From the NCBI RefSeq assembly GCF_018257515.1, contig NZ_JAERJR010000015.1, positions 1 through 64,000 on the forward strand: a DNA stretch of 64,000 nucleotides, read 5' to 3'. The stretch comes from Tatumella sp. JGM118. Its GTDB lineage: Bacteria; Pseudomonadota; Gammaproteobacteria; Enterobacterales; Enterobacteriaceae. Each line of letters starts with the position of its first letter. The first letter of the stretch is position 1. Shown here piece by piece: positions 1 to 7,257 of the stretch. The notes beneath the pieces were generated by a model, which was given only the letters and a program-made list of their open reading frames with translations, had not been told where the DNA came from and ran no database searches. The position numbers and the translations under genes were made by a program.

Positions 1-45
1 ATGCATTGAGCTAACCGGTACTAATGACCCGTGAGGCTTAACCTT
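1..45 (+). rRNA. rrl: 23S rRNA, 3' end only
   Basis: The first 45 bases match the last bases of enterobacterial 23S rRNA, including the GGCTTAACCTT end. They differ from E. coli at only a few positions as I recall it. The gene runs off the left edge of the window. 5S rRNA follows on the same strand, so this is the distal end of an rrn operon. kgtP and pssA come next, as after rrnG in E. coli. Confidence 0.95.
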
Positions 46-309
46 ACAACGCCAGAGGCGTTTTGCAGAGACGCAAAGAATTTTCAGTGAAGTTCCGGAT
101 TATTAAATAAGCATTCAGAGGTGTTCTGCAGACATACGTCACGCATTACAGAACTGAAATCTTTAAGAATCAGCAGAAACGAAAGATTTTGTGCAGAGAC
201 AAGGCACTGACCGAATCGATGAGAAGGAGCATACACAGGTATGTGACTGAGCAGCGTGAGGGAAGTAACGCAGTATATGCATAAAAGATTCGTTTCGTGC
301 ACCAAGATT
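46..309 (+). other. 23S-5S transcribed spacer, unusually long
   Basis: The spacer is 264 bases, against roughly 90 in E. coli rrn operons. No tRNA is recognisable in it. It contains a potential stem between AAACGAA near 178-184 and TTCGTTT near 287-293, which would loop out about 100 bases just before 5S. This may be an inserted sequence in the precursor removed during rRNA processing; that role is inference. Confidence 0.7.
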
Positions 310-429
310 TGCCTGGCGGCAAGAGCGCGGTGGTCCCACCTGACCCCATGCCGAACTCAGAAGTGAAACGCCGTAGCGCCGATGGTAGTGTGGGGTCTCC
401 CCATGCGAGAGTAGGGAACTGCCAGGCAT
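310..429 (+). rRNA. rrf: 5S rRNA
   Basis: A 120-base match to enterobacterial 5S rRNA, from TGCCTGGCGG to GCCAGGCAT, whose ends pair as helix I. The interior is essentially the E. coli sequence; a visible difference is AAGAG in place of CGTAG near the 5' end. It is the last gene of the rrn operon. Confidence 0.98.
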
Positions 430-443
430 CCAATAAAACAGAC

Positions 444-469
444 AGGCCATCCTCACGGATGGCCTTTTT
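444..469 (+). terminator. rrn operon terminator
   Basis: A 9-bp stem, AGGCCATCC with GGATGGCCT, has a 4-base loop and is followed directly by five T residues. It lies 14 bases after 5S rRNA. This is a canonical intrinsic terminator. Confidence 0.93.
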
Positions 470-593
470 GTTATGGCGCGTTATCAGGAAAGTCCGTACG
501 GAAGGCCCGCCTGCGGTACGGCAGAACAGAATACTTCAGCGTCACCGCGGTGCAGGAAGGGAAACCTCCGGTGCCGGCGGTGAGAAAAGGCAG

Positions 594-619
594 AGGCCGC
601 CCTGACGGGCGGCCTTTTT
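594..619 (+). terminator. Second terminator, repeat unit 1
   Basis: AGGCCGCCC and GGGCGGCCT form a 9-bp GC-rich stem around TGAC, followed by TTTTT. The same element recurs at 846-871. Confidence 0.8.
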
Positions 620-845
620 ACGTTCCGGTGGCGGGAAACAGGGGCACAGAAGGCCCGGTAAGATCGCCGCCGCCCTGATTCAGACGGCAGAATACTGTGC
701 GGAGTCTCAACCCCTGCTGCAGTAGTAAGGAAAAACCGGCACTGATAAATGAGCAGATGACCTGTGGCTGCGGGTGAAAGGCCAGTCAAACCGGGAAATA
801 GCAGGTTTTCCCCGAAAGCTGGCAGGGAAGAGAAAGAAAAGGCAG

Positions 846-871
846 AGGCCGCCCTGACGGGCGGCCTTTTT
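846..871 (+). terminator. Third terminator, repeat unit 2
   Basis: An identical 9-bp stem, loop and T-run to the element at 594-619, 252 bases further on. Confidence 0.8.
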
Positions 872-1230
872 GCGTTCCGGGCCAGGAAAAAGGGCGCTGA
901 AGGCCCGGTAAGATCGCCGGAGTCCTGACTCAGACGGCAGAATACTGTACGGAGTCGCTATTTCTGCCGGAGTAATAAGGAAAAACGGGCACTGATATGC
1001 GGTGAGAATTGTCTCTATGAAGGCTTACTACACCCTGACGGGCGGCCTTTTTGCGTTCCGGACCGGGAAACGGGGCGCAGAAGGCTCCGTAAGAGCGCCG
1101 CCGCCCTGACTCAGGCGGCAGAGTACTGTCCGGAATTGTAATTCCTGCTGCAGTAATAAGGAAAAACCGGCACTAAGACGCAGGGGGAAATCGTCTCCAG
1201 GAAGGCTTACTGCGTCCTGACCTCCTGTTG

Positions 1231-1611
1231 TAAAAATGCGGATTTATCCCGTCCTGAGGCCGCAGAATGGCCGTCTTACCGAAAAGTCTTACATTCATCC
1301 TCTTGCACATCAGTAATAACGAGGATTACGTCATCAGTCCGTCACCTTATATCAGTCTGTCTTAACTAAAAGAGGCAGTATAACGCGTGATTCAGTATTC
1401 CATTTTTTGAAAACAACCCAGCGATAGATACCGGATTTGTTTGCAAAACTGGTTTTAATGACTGAAAAATGCACAGTTTTTCCTATCTTCTGTTATTTTT
1501 CTATAAAGCTGTCTTTTGATATAACGAAAAATGATAAATGAGCTTTACTTTACTTCTGTGATACTTATGCTGGAATGACCAATAAATGTCTAATAACGAT
1601 TAAGGCCATTC
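1231..1611. other. Intergenic region upstream of kgtP
   Basis: About 380 bases, increasingly AT-rich towards kgtP. No coding frame, RNA gene or clear repeat is seen. It must hold the kgtP promoter, but I could not place a convincing -35/-10 pair. Confidence 0.5.
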
Positions 1612-2925
1612 ATGTCAAAGAGTCATCTTTCTGCGGCCGCTTCTGCAGATACACAACCACCAATGACTAACACAGATCGCATTAAAGCGATAGTCGGTGC
1701 TTCTTCAGGAAACCTGGTCGAATGGTTCGACTTCTATGTCTATTCATTCTTTTCCTTATATTTTGCCCATATCTTCTTCCCTGAAGGGGATACCACTTCC
1801 CAGCTGTTAAAAACGGCGGGTATTTTTGCTGCCGGCTTCCTGATGCGTCCTATTGGAGGCTGGGTCTTCGGGTATGTTGCGGATCGCTATGGTCGCAAAA
1901 ACTCCATGCTCATCTCTGTCTGTATGATGTGTTTTGGTTCCCTCGTGATTGCCTGCCTGCCTTCCTATGATTCTATCGGGGTGATGGCTCCGGCCTTATT
2001 ACTGCTGGCCCGTATGCTTCAGGGGCTCTCTGTTGGCGGTGAATACGGTACCAGTGCCACCTATATGAGTGAAGTTGCTGTCGAAGGCCGTAAGGGCTTT
2101 TATGCATCATTTCAGTACGTCACGCTGATTGGCGGACAACTGCTGGCAGTGCTGACCGTCGTTATCCTGCAGATGATCCTGTCCGATGCAGAATTGCGCG
2201 CCTGGGGATGGCGGATACCGTTCTTTCTCGGTGCAGTGCTGGCAGTTATCGCTGTCTGGCTGCGCCGTTCATTGCATGAGACTTCTGACAGTGAAACCCG
2301 TGGTCACAAAGATGCCGGCAGCCTGAGCGGATTACTGAAAAATCACTGGCGTCCTTTCCTGATGGTGATTGGCTTTACGGCGGGGGGATCACTCAGTTTT
2401 TATACCTTCACGACGTATATGCAGAAGTACCTGGTGAACACGGCAGGACTGAATGTAAAAACTGCCAGCCTGATCATGACCGGGGCATTACTGGTGTTTA
2501 TGATCCTGCAGCCTCTGATCGGTGCCCTGTCAGATAAAATCGGGCGCAGGGCTTCTATGCTGATTTTTGGTGCCGGGGTGACCCTTTTCACCGTGCCATT
2601 ACTGACATTGCTGAAAACACCTGGCAGCAGCACCGTCTTTACCCTGGTGCTGGTTGTGCTGGCGCTATTGATCACCAGTTTCTATACCGCGATCAGCGGT
2701 GTCCTGAAGGCTGAGATGTTCCCGGCGGAAATCCGTGCTCTGGGTGTCGGCTTACCTTACGCATTAGCCAATGCGATTTTTGGTGGCTCTGCGGAGTATG
2801 TTGCGCTGCTGCTAAAAGACAGCGGTATTGAGAGTAGTTTCTTCTGGTACGTATCGGCCATGGGAGCCATCAGTTTCCTGATAGCGCTGGGGCTGCACCG
2901 GAAAGGAAAAGAAATAAAGCTGTAG
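1612..2925 (+). CDS. kgtP: Alpha-ketoglutarate/H+ symporter KgtP
   Basis: Inner-membrane MFS transporter that imports 2-oxoglutarate with protons. At 437 residues it is close to E. coli KgtP (432) and similar along its whole length. Conserved features include [16 protein letters not shown] near residues 29-44, at the start of helix 1, and the MFS loop motif with DRYGRK at 91-96. The N-terminal 25 residues are variable. AAGG lies 6 bases before the ATG. It follows the rrn operon as in E. coli. Downstream it is separated from pssA by IS debris and tandem repeats, where E. coli has yfiM. Confidence 0.95.
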   Translation: MSKSHLSAAASADTQPPMTNTDRIKAIVGASSGNLVEWFDFYVYSFFSLYFAHIFFPEGDTTSQLLKTAGIFAAGFLMRPIGGWVFGYVADRYGRKNSMLISVCMMCFGSLVIACLPSYDSIGVMAPALLLLARMLQGLSVGGEYGTSATYMSEVAVEGRKGFYASFQYVTLIGGQLLAVLTVVILQMILSDAELRAWGWRIPFFLGAVLAVIAVWLRRSLHETSDSETRGHKDAGSLSGLLKNHWRPFLMVIGFTAGGSLSFYTFTTYMQKYLVNTAGLNVKTASLIMTGALLVFMILQPLIGALSDKIGRRASMLIFGAGVTLFTVPLLTLLKTPGSSTVFTLVLVVLALLITSFYTAISGVLKAEMFPAEIRALGVGLPYALANAIFGGSAEYVALLLKDSGIESSFFWYVSAMGAISFLIALGLHRKGKEIKL

Positions 2926-2948
2926 TCCGTCAGAACAGCCTGGTAATA

Positions 2949-2970
2949 AACTGCACCCCAAAAGTCGGAC
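2949..2970 (+). repeat. Left terminal inverted repeat of the IS
   Basis: AACTGCACCCC-AAAGTCGGAC resembles IS3-family termini. Its reverse complement matches 16 of 22 bases of the sequence at 5146-5167. Confidence 0.6.
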
Positions 2971-2995
2971 CTCCGACTGATTAAGGTGCAGTTCA

Positions 2996-3357
2996 ATGAG
3001 CAGTCCTAAGTTTTCCCTCGAATTACGGCTCACCGTTGTCACTTATTATCTCAACACCCGCAAATGGCTATCGTGAGACAGCTAAACGTTTTGGTGTGCG
3101 CCGCACGGCGCTCACTGCTGGATTTCAGCATGGCAGTAGCCCGCCATTGACGCGCTGATAGGGAAAGCTGCTGATGACACGCCTGAATTCCGACTGACAG
3201 GTGTCCGCGCCGTCATCGGTGATAAGCTTTCGCTCCGCGATGCCACTGCTGAATTTAACCTTTCCGGTGAACGTACCGTTTACCCGTGGGGTAAACGCGT
3301 TAAGGCGTCCGGGGCCGGAGCACTCACCGGCATAAAAAACGGAACCCTTGCTTAAGG
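2996..3357 (+). pseudogene. IS3-family OrfA remnant
   Basis: The frame opens with MSSPKFSLELRLTVVTYYLN and stops after about 23 codons. A frameshift restores NGYRETAKRFGVRRT, a typical OrfA helix-turn-helix segment. Further stops follow in every frame. OrfA normally supplies DNA binding and is expressed with OrfB by programmed frameshifting. This copy is clearly inactive. Confidence 0.75.
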
Positions 3358-4392
3358 ACATCACCTTCCCGTCAGAACTACGCGAGAATTTCCCTGATGT
3401 TCAGGTCCGGCTGCGCTACCTCCGCGCCAGGCAGTACAGTTCAGCGCCGAAAAGCCCTTATTATTCAGGAGATGCGCAGGGGCACGGGCTCAATGACCTG
3501 CAGAGGGCGGTTGGCATGGCGTGTAGCACCTTATATCCTAATCTCAGCACTCCCGGGAAAGCTGATAAGCACCGGACGCTGAAAGAACGAATACCTGATA
3601 TTTACCACCACCCCATAAGGGAGGTCGGTTATCGCCGGATAACGCTGGCACTCCGGCGCAGTGGTGGCCATGTTAATCACAAGACGGCTCAGTGCATGAT
3701 GGGGGAACTTTCCGCGCAGTTACACGCCTCAGAAAATACCGCTCATGGTAAGGTCAGGTGGGGGAAATCGCCGCCAATCGCCTGCGACACGGCTTCACGA
3801 CCAGCAGCGCCAGCGACAAACAGGGGAGTGACGTGACGGAGTTCGGGGTTAACCACAAAAAGCGATACCTCTCCCCGGTGATTGACGATTTCAAAAGCGA
3901 AGTTATCGCGTACTGCCTGTCGGGAAGGCCCGTGATGTCGCTGGTTGATACGATGCCGGATAAGGTATTTTCGCGGCTGATGCCGGGAGATGCGCCGGTG
4001 CTGAATACTGACCAGGGCTGGCAGTAGCAGATGATCGCTTAACAGGACAGGCTCCGGGCAGCAGGCCTGGTGCAGATTATATCGGGAAAGGGCAACTGCT
4101 TTGATAATGCGATGGCAGAAAGCTTTTTTGGCACGCTCAAATCCGGGACTTCTGGTCGGAGAAATTTAACAGCATTCCTGCGCTGACAGAGGCCATTAAT
4201 GCCTATATTCACTACTATAATCATGAGCGAATCAGCCTGCGGCTTAACGGCCTCACCGCTGTTGAATTCAGGTTACTGCACCTGAAAGCAGTAAGACCCG
4301 GGAGCGAATGTCATATGAACGTTTATCCCCCGCATCAGTTGAAAGCATTAAACCCCATAAGGCAGGTGTCAGATGTATTAGCTCAGACCTGA
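3358..4392 (+). pseudogene. IS3-family OrfB (DDE transposase) remnant
   Basis: Transposase pieces are readable in at least three frames: DLQRAVGMACSTLYPN and YRRITLALRRSGG (about 3490-3670), SDVTEFG-YLSPVIDDF with the first catalytic Asp (about 3825-3890), LNTDQGW with the second Asp (about 4000-4020), [18 protein letters not shown] with the catalytic Glu (about 4090-4145), and YYNHERISLRLNGLTAVEF (about 4210-4270). All three DDE residues survive, but frameshifts and stops separate them. Confidence 0.85.
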
Positions 4393-4516
4393 CCTGACAG
4401 GTTTCGCAGGCAGTGTATCACCAAATCTGACAGTCTGCTTTGAGCGAACATCAGCGCTGGCAATTTTGGCGGGAGTTGGATATTTTTACTCAATTCTTCT
4501 GAAGAAGGTAATGGCA

Positions 4517-4957
4517 ATGACCTTAATTAGGGCACCTGAATTAAAAGATATCCCCTCTTTAAAAAACCTTTTTTTACAATTGGGCTACCAGACAAACACT
4601 GATCGCTTAAGACAACAAATTAATCAAGAGGATAGAAATATTACCATTCTGGTTGCTGAATCAGAAAAGGAACTCTGTGGGGTTATTGTGGTAAATTTTA
4701 TCACCCCTGTTCATGAAAATGGCTTATGGGCATTAATTTCTGCACTGGTCATAGATGAATCGTCGCGTGGAGCAGGCATCGGCCGGAAACTTCTCATTGC
4801 CTCTGAACGAATCGCCCTGGATAAGGGATGTTCTAAGATTGAGCTTTCCAGTAATGAAAGAAGAGTAAGAGCGCACAAGTTTTATGAAAGCAACGGTTAT
4901 AAGGAAGTGAGGAAACGGTTTGTTAAACCCCTCGCTCGCATTCCCGCCGCAAATTAA
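4517..4957 (+). CDS. GNAT-family N-acetyltransferase
   Basis: A 146-residue single-domain acetyltransferase. The acetyl-CoA loop is visible as SRGAGIGRKLL, preceded by the ALVIDESSRG strand, with the typical C-terminal AHKFYESNGYKEV. The substrate cannot be predicted. The ATG at 4517 is preferred over 4511 because GAAGAAGG ends 8 bases before it. The gene is distinctly AT-rich beside its neighbours and lies between a dead IS3-family element and an IS-like terminal repeat at 5146-5167, which points to horizontal acquisition. Confidence 0.8.
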   Translation: MTLIRAPELKDIPSLKNLFLQLGYQTNTDRLRQQINQEDRNITILVAESEKELCGVIVVNFITPVHENGLWALISALVIDESSRGAGIGRKLLIASERIALDKGCSKIELSSNERRVRAHKFYESNGYKEVRKRFVKPLARIPAAN

Positions 4958-5145
4958 TTCCACCGTGGGGTCTGCAAAGTCAGGCCCTGGCACAGAACTT
5001 CCTGTCAGATTAGGGCTGTAGCTGTATTCAATCAAATCGCGACGAATACATGTCAGAACACCAACCTCTAACGTTCTGTTGAGGCCCCCGGATCAATCTA
5101 TATCAGGTTGCGCGAGAGGGGGACTCCAAACTCCGATGATCCAGT

Positions 5146-5167
5146 GTCCAATATTCCGGGGGCAGTT
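5146..5167 (-). repeat. Candidate IS right terminal inverted repeat
   Basis: GTCCAATATTCCGGGGGCAGTT resembles IS3-family right ends and is complementary at 16 of 22 positions to the left end at 2949-2970. If both ends belong to one element, it spans about 2.2 kb and carries the acetyltransferase as a passenger. No target duplication is obvious. Confidence 0.5.
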
Positions 5168-5169
5168 CA

Positions 5170-5770
5170 CAAAAGGGGCTGTTTTTTATGTACTGTATCC
5201 GGCTGGCTGAATGTGGCTATGCGGGGTGTGGTGGCAATTCCCTGACTGACCGGTGACTGCCTGCAGATAACCTCAGGTCGTCCTGTCTCCGATGTTCAGC
5301 ACGCTTCTCAAGTTATCGTCGATACGCACACGGGAAAAACCGAAGAGGGCTGTCTCACCGGCCTGTGACGGGGATGCTTTTAATGTACTGTATCCGGCTG
5401 GCTGGCTGAATGTGGTTGTGCGGGATGCGGGATCAATTCCCTGGCTGACCGGTGACGATCTGCAGATAACTACAGCTCGTCCTGTCTCCGATGCTCTGCA
5501 CGCTTCTCAAGTTATCGTTGATACGCACACGGGAAAAACCGAAGAGGGCTGTCTCACCGGCCTGTGACGGGGATGCTTTTAATGTACCGTATCCGGCCGG
5601 GTGAGTGTGGCATGCGCGGTATGGAATGAACTCCCTGGCTGACCGGTGACGATCTGCAGATAGCCGCAGGTCGTTCTGACACCGATGCTCAGCACGCGTC
5701 TGATGTTATCGTTGGTATGCACACAGGAAAAAACCGAAGAGGGCTATCAGACAGCCCCGGGACCGGGGCT
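5170..5770. repeat. Three tandem ~200-bp repeats
   Basis: Units start at about 5170, 5365 and 5565, each marked by ATGTAC-GTATCCGGC at 5188, 5383 and 5582 (periods 195 and 199). Shared blocks are TTCCCTG-CTGACCGGTGAC, CTGCAGATA, TCTCCGATG, the stretch around GTTATCGT, and AAAACCGAAGAGGGCT. Units 1 and 2 are closest; the third is more diverged. Open frames inside are by-products of the repetition. The array lies between IS debris and the end of pssA and ends in the hairpin at 5752-5769. Confidence 0.85.
5752..5769. terminator. GC-rich hairpin after pssA
   Basis: AGCCCCGG and CCGGGGCT form a perfect 8-bp stem with a 2-base centre, 9 bases beyond the pssA stop codon. There is no T-run on either strand, so terminator function is only likely. 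Confidence 0.45.
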
Positions 5771-5778
5771 GAGGGAAA

Positions 5779-7137
5779 TTACAGGATACGGCTGATCAGG
5801 CGATCGATTCTGATCCTGCGCAGGCGACGGATCAGTTTTTTAATCCTGGCCGGATATTCAGCAATGCTTTCCAGCTCATTGTAGTGATTCAGGATCGTGG
5901 TGTGTTCACGGATTAATGCCAGTTCTTTCACTTTCTGATCCAGCAGTTGCTGCTGAGGATCATGGATAAGAATGGCATTTTCGAGATCGAGACGCCAGGC
6001 CCGGGGATTCAGATTGTTACCGGTCAGCAGCATCCACTCATCATCGACCCATATCCCTTTCAGGTGATAGCTGTTTTCTCCGTCTTTCCAGAGACGCACG
6101 GTGAGTTGCTGATTATCGACATAGTATTGCAACCGGCTGACGAAACGTCGCAGGTTAATTTCATACAGATAAGGCAGTGCACCGATGATTTTAAACGGCT
6201 CTTCCGGCGGAATATAAAAATCATTCGCGGTTTTATCACCGACGATAATCTCAACCTGCTTACCCTGACGTAACAGCCGGATGATATTTCTGACCAGGAT
6301 CGCCGGCATATTAAAGTACGGAGTACAGATAGTTAATTTGTATTCTGCGCAGGGCATCAGATGAAAAATAGTCTGGTTGAGAATGTTATTCTTACCCAGG
6401 CCGACCAGAGGCGTCACGGTCAGCTGCCCTTCGGCAGACTGGTCTTCGAATTCATAATTAAAAGTGCGTAATTCCTGACGAAATTGCTTTGTATCACTCT
6501 TAATTTCCGGGCTGGAAGGGCGTTCAGACTGATCCAGACGGTGAACCGCTTCGGCCTGCTTCAGATTGATATCAATCCATTCAGACATGGTATCGGCTAA
6601 GGCGGCATTACGGATAACCTGGTAACGGTCATAACGATAGCGGTCTTCCTGATGCAGATAGACATTATTCAGACTGGCACCACTGTAGATCACGCAGTCA
6701 TCAATAATAAAGCCTTTCAGATGCAGTACCCCGAGTGCTTCGCGGGTATTCACCGGAATGCCGTAAACAGGGATCGCAATATCCGGCTGAGCTGCAGCCA
6801 TTTCGCAATACCAGTCGGCATTGGTCACTCCACGGGCGGCACCGATACGACCACGCTGTGCGCGGTGCCAGTCAACGCAAATAGTGATGTCGAGGTCAGG
6901 ATTAGCGCGTTTAGCAGCATACAGGGCATCCATCACACTCCGGCCGCCTTCATCATTTTCCAGATAAAGTGCGACCAGGCAAATACGGGTCGTTGCCGCC
7001 GAAATTTTTTTCAGTAAGGTCTGGTGAAACTCTACTGCAGAATACAGCATCGTGAAATCAGCAGCAGATTGGGCGAGTCCGGGCAGTTGCGCGAGGTACT
7101 GTTGGTGATTATTGAGTTTAAATTTTGACAATATCAC
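5779..7137 (-). CDS. pssA: Phosphatidylserine synthase PssA
   Basis: CDP-diacylglycerol--serine O-phosphatidyltransferase, which makes phosphatidylserine on the way to phosphatidylethanolamine. At 452 residues it matches E. coli PssA (451) throughout. It belongs to the phospholipase D superfamily and has two HxK motifs, in HLKGFIID (N-terminal half) and HLKGIWVDD (C-terminal half). The C-terminus is very basic (KKLIRRLRRIRIDRL), consistent with peripheral membrane and ribosome association. There is no ATG at the family start. The frame opens at GTG (7137), with AAGAAG upstream; TTG at 7131 is an alternative. Confidence 0.96.
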   Translation of the reverse strand: MILSKFKLNNHQQYLAQLPGLAQSAADFTMLYSAVEFHQTLLKKISAATTRICLVALYLENDEGGRSVMDALYAAKRANPDLDITICVDWHRAQRGRIGAARGVTNADWYCEMAAAQPDIAIPVYGIPVNTREALGVLHLKGFIIDDCVIYSGASLNNVYLHQEDRYRYDRYQVIRNAALADTMSEWIDINLKQAEAVHRLDQSERPSSPEIKSDTKQFRQELRTFNYEFEDQSAEGQLTVTPLVGLGKNNILNQTIFHLMPCAEYKLTICTPYFNMPAILVRNIIRLLRQGKQVEIIVGDKTANDFYIPPEEPFKIIGALPYLYEINLRRFVSRLQYYVDNQQLTVRLWKDGENSYHLKGIWVDDEWMLLTGNNLNPRAWRLDLENAILIHDPQQQLLDQKVKELALIREHTTILNHYNELESIAEYPARIKKLIRRLRRIRIDRLISRIL

Positions 7138-7257
7138 AATGCGCTTCTTCTCTGTTCAATGTACGTTTTAACCGAAAAAGTCATGGTCTGAAGGGCAAGT
7201 GTAACATTAACCATGTCCTGTCGTGGCAATTTTACTTTTCTGTACGCTTTTCAAACC

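Larger units (their letters stand above)
580..1230 (+). repeat. Tandem terminator-bearing repeats after the rrn operon
   Basis: Three related units of about 180-250 bases lie head to tail. Units 1 and 2 begin with an identical hairpin, AGGCCGCCC/GGGCGGCCT plus a T-run (594-619 and 846-871). Unit 3 has the right arm and T-run (1041-1052) but a decayed left arm. Each unit then carries the blocks GTTCCGG, AAGGC-CGGTAAGA, CGGCAGA-TACTGT and GTA-TAAGGAAAAAC-GGCACT. A fourth partial hairpin start is visible at about 1212-1225. The array sits directly behind the normal rrn terminator and has no credible gene. It could act as a fail-safe terminator array or be a decayed repeat family. Confidence 0.8.
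2949..4392 (+). mobile_element. Decayed IS3-family (IS150-like) insertion sequence
   Basis: The left end AACTGCACCCC begins 23 bases after kgtP and is followed by OrfA- and OrfB-type transposase remnants in the usual order. The left end is also part of a nested palindrome (AACTGCACC/GGTGCAGTT around AGTCGGA/TCCGACT, 2949-2994). No right end is found immediately after OrfB; the only sequence resembling one is 5146-5167, beyond the acetyltransferase gene. Both frames carry several frameshifts and stops, so the element cannot transpose by itself. Confidence 0.8.

Noticed and set aside
3125-3364. Minus-strand frame inside the IS remnant
   Set aside because: It is the shadow of decayed transposase sequence that reads sensibly only on the plus strand.
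5292-5567. 91-codon open frame in the tandem repeats
   Set aside because: It simply spans parts of two repeat units, has no ribosome site and no family resemblance.
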